A stretch of DNA of 64,000 bases, taken from NCBI GenBank assembly GCA_937870755.1, contig CALMZV010000027.1:186001-250000 (forward strand), written 5' to 3'. The position numbers and the translations under genes are program-made. Below, one piece after another: positions 63,464-64,000 of this stretch (positions are counted from its first letter, which is position 1; each line of letters starts with the position of its first letter). Source of the stretch: an uncultured Methylocystaceae bacterium (GTDB lineage: Bacteria > Pseudomonadota > Alphaproteobacteria > Rhizobiales > Beijerinckiaceae). The notes beneath the pieces are model-generated. The model had not been told where the DNA came from. It did not search any database and worked only from the letters and a program-made list of their open reading frames with translations.

Positions 63464-64000
63464 ATGCTGATACCCATGGCGGACGTTCCGCGCTGGCACG
63501 CCGACCGCAACGGCCACGACACGGTCGCCATTGTGCACGGCGAGGAAACGCTGACCTGGGGCCAACTCGAGCGGCGCGCCAACGCGCGCGCCCGCGCCTT
63601 CGCCGATCTCGGCGTCAGGCCCGGCGATTTCGTCGCGGTCGGCTTGCCCAATTCGAATGTGTTTTACGAGAACACATTCGCCATCTGGAAATGCGGCGCC
63701 ACGCCGTGCTCGCTGTCCTACCGGCTGCCGCGCGGCGAGGCGGCGGCGATCCTCGAACTCCTGAAACCTTCGCTCGTCATCGGCGGCGAGGCGGACTGGA
63801 ACGCGCCAAAATCCGTGCCGGCCGATTTCGCGCCGCAGGGTTATTCGGACGAGCCGGTGCTCGGTCCGCTCGCGCGCTACTGGAAGGCGATGACGTCCGG
63901 CGGCTCCACCGGACGTCCGAAAGTCATTGTCGATCACATGCCGGCGGCGACGGACCCGAAAGTTCCGCCGCTCGTAATGCACGAATACGTGAAACTCCTG
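63464..64000 (+). CDS. AMP-forming acyl-CoA synthetase, truncated by the window end
   Basis: The first 179 residues of an ANL ligase. The N-terminal part is GEETLTWGQLERRANARA, and the P-loop MTSGGSTGRPKVI is at about residues 143-155. The order of motifs and the short spacing to the P-loop resemble bile-acid/steroid-type CoA ligases. That is a tentative parallel. ATG at 63464 has GGGAGGAAA upstream. The gene continues beyond the window. Confidence 0.85.
   Translation, partial: MLIPMADVPRWHADRNGHDTVAIVHGEETLTWGQLERRANARARAFADLGVRPGDFVAVGLPNSNVFYENTFAIWKCGATPCSLSYRLPRGEAAAILELLKPSLVIGGEADWNAPKSVPADFAPQGYSDEPVLGPLARYWKAMTSGGSTGRPKVIVDHMPAATDPKVPPLVMHEYVKLL

Overview
This 64 kb window comes from a high-GC, gene-dense chromosome, most likely of an alphaproteobacterium, probably in the Hyphomicrobiales (Rhizobiales). 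The genus cannot be fixed from the sequence alone. Support comes from the codon use, the HU-type protein with an Ala/Lys/Pro tail, the IclR and MarR regulated acyl-CoA catabolic genes with Liv and Dpp transporters, and a NirECF(DL)GHJN / NorEFCBQD layout. I see no tRNA, rRNA, CRISPR, insertion sequence or phage gene, and no stretch longer than 300 bp without a gene.

Left arm (1-34 kb): carbon catabolism. A minus-strand operon (10953 down to 10) encodes a tandem CoA-transferase, a complete dipeptide/nickel-type ABC transporter (two ATPases, binding protein, two permeases), an acyl-CoA ligase and a class-III aminotransferase. Four of its junctions are 4-nt ATGA overlaps. It diverges from an IclR regulator that is followed by a carboxyltransferase. 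Next come a Liv-type binding protein, an AMP-forming ligase, a single-chain biotin-dependent acyl-CoA carboxylase (1113 aa) divergent from a MarR regulator, another ligase, and a fused indolepyruvate:ferredoxin oxidoreductase (1170 aa). The arm ends with two crotonase-fold enzymes, a carboxymuconolactone-decarboxylase-like protein, an amidohydrolase, a double hot-dog protein, a PRISE-type (progesterone 5-beta-reductase/iridoid-synthase-like) reductase, an HU protein with its own terminator, an esterase and a 2-hydroxyacid dehydrogenase.

Centre (34.2-49.8 kb): denitrification. One plus-strand operon, nirE-nirC-nirF-nirDL-nirG-nirH-nirJ-nirN, makes heme d1, the cofactor of cytochrome cd1 nitrite reductase. 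nirS itself is not in the window. Two convergent Crp/Fnr paralogues without an iron-sulfur cysteine set follow. Then come norE, norF, norC, norB, norQ, norD (nitric oxide reductase and its maturation) and nnrS. Fnr/Dnr-type boxes precede nirE, lie between the second regulator and norE, and precede norC, so the block looks like one NO/anoxia regulon.

Right arm (49.8-64 kb): acyl-CoA catabolism again, with two short-chain dehydrogenases, a thiolase, an enoyl-CoA hydratase, a PaaK-like protein without the usual P-loop, and a liv operon (acyl-CoA dehydrogenase upstream, then LivG, ligase, LivH, LivM, LivK, LivF) in which the ligase gene overlaps the transporter genes on both sides. A further ligase runs off the end.

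Taken together, the window suggests a cell that imports organic acids or peptide-like compounds, activates them to CoA thioesters and beta-oxidises them, and can pass the electrons to nitrogen oxides. The substrates are not identifiable from sequence. Protein functions are assigned from motifs and family recognition by eye, without database searches.
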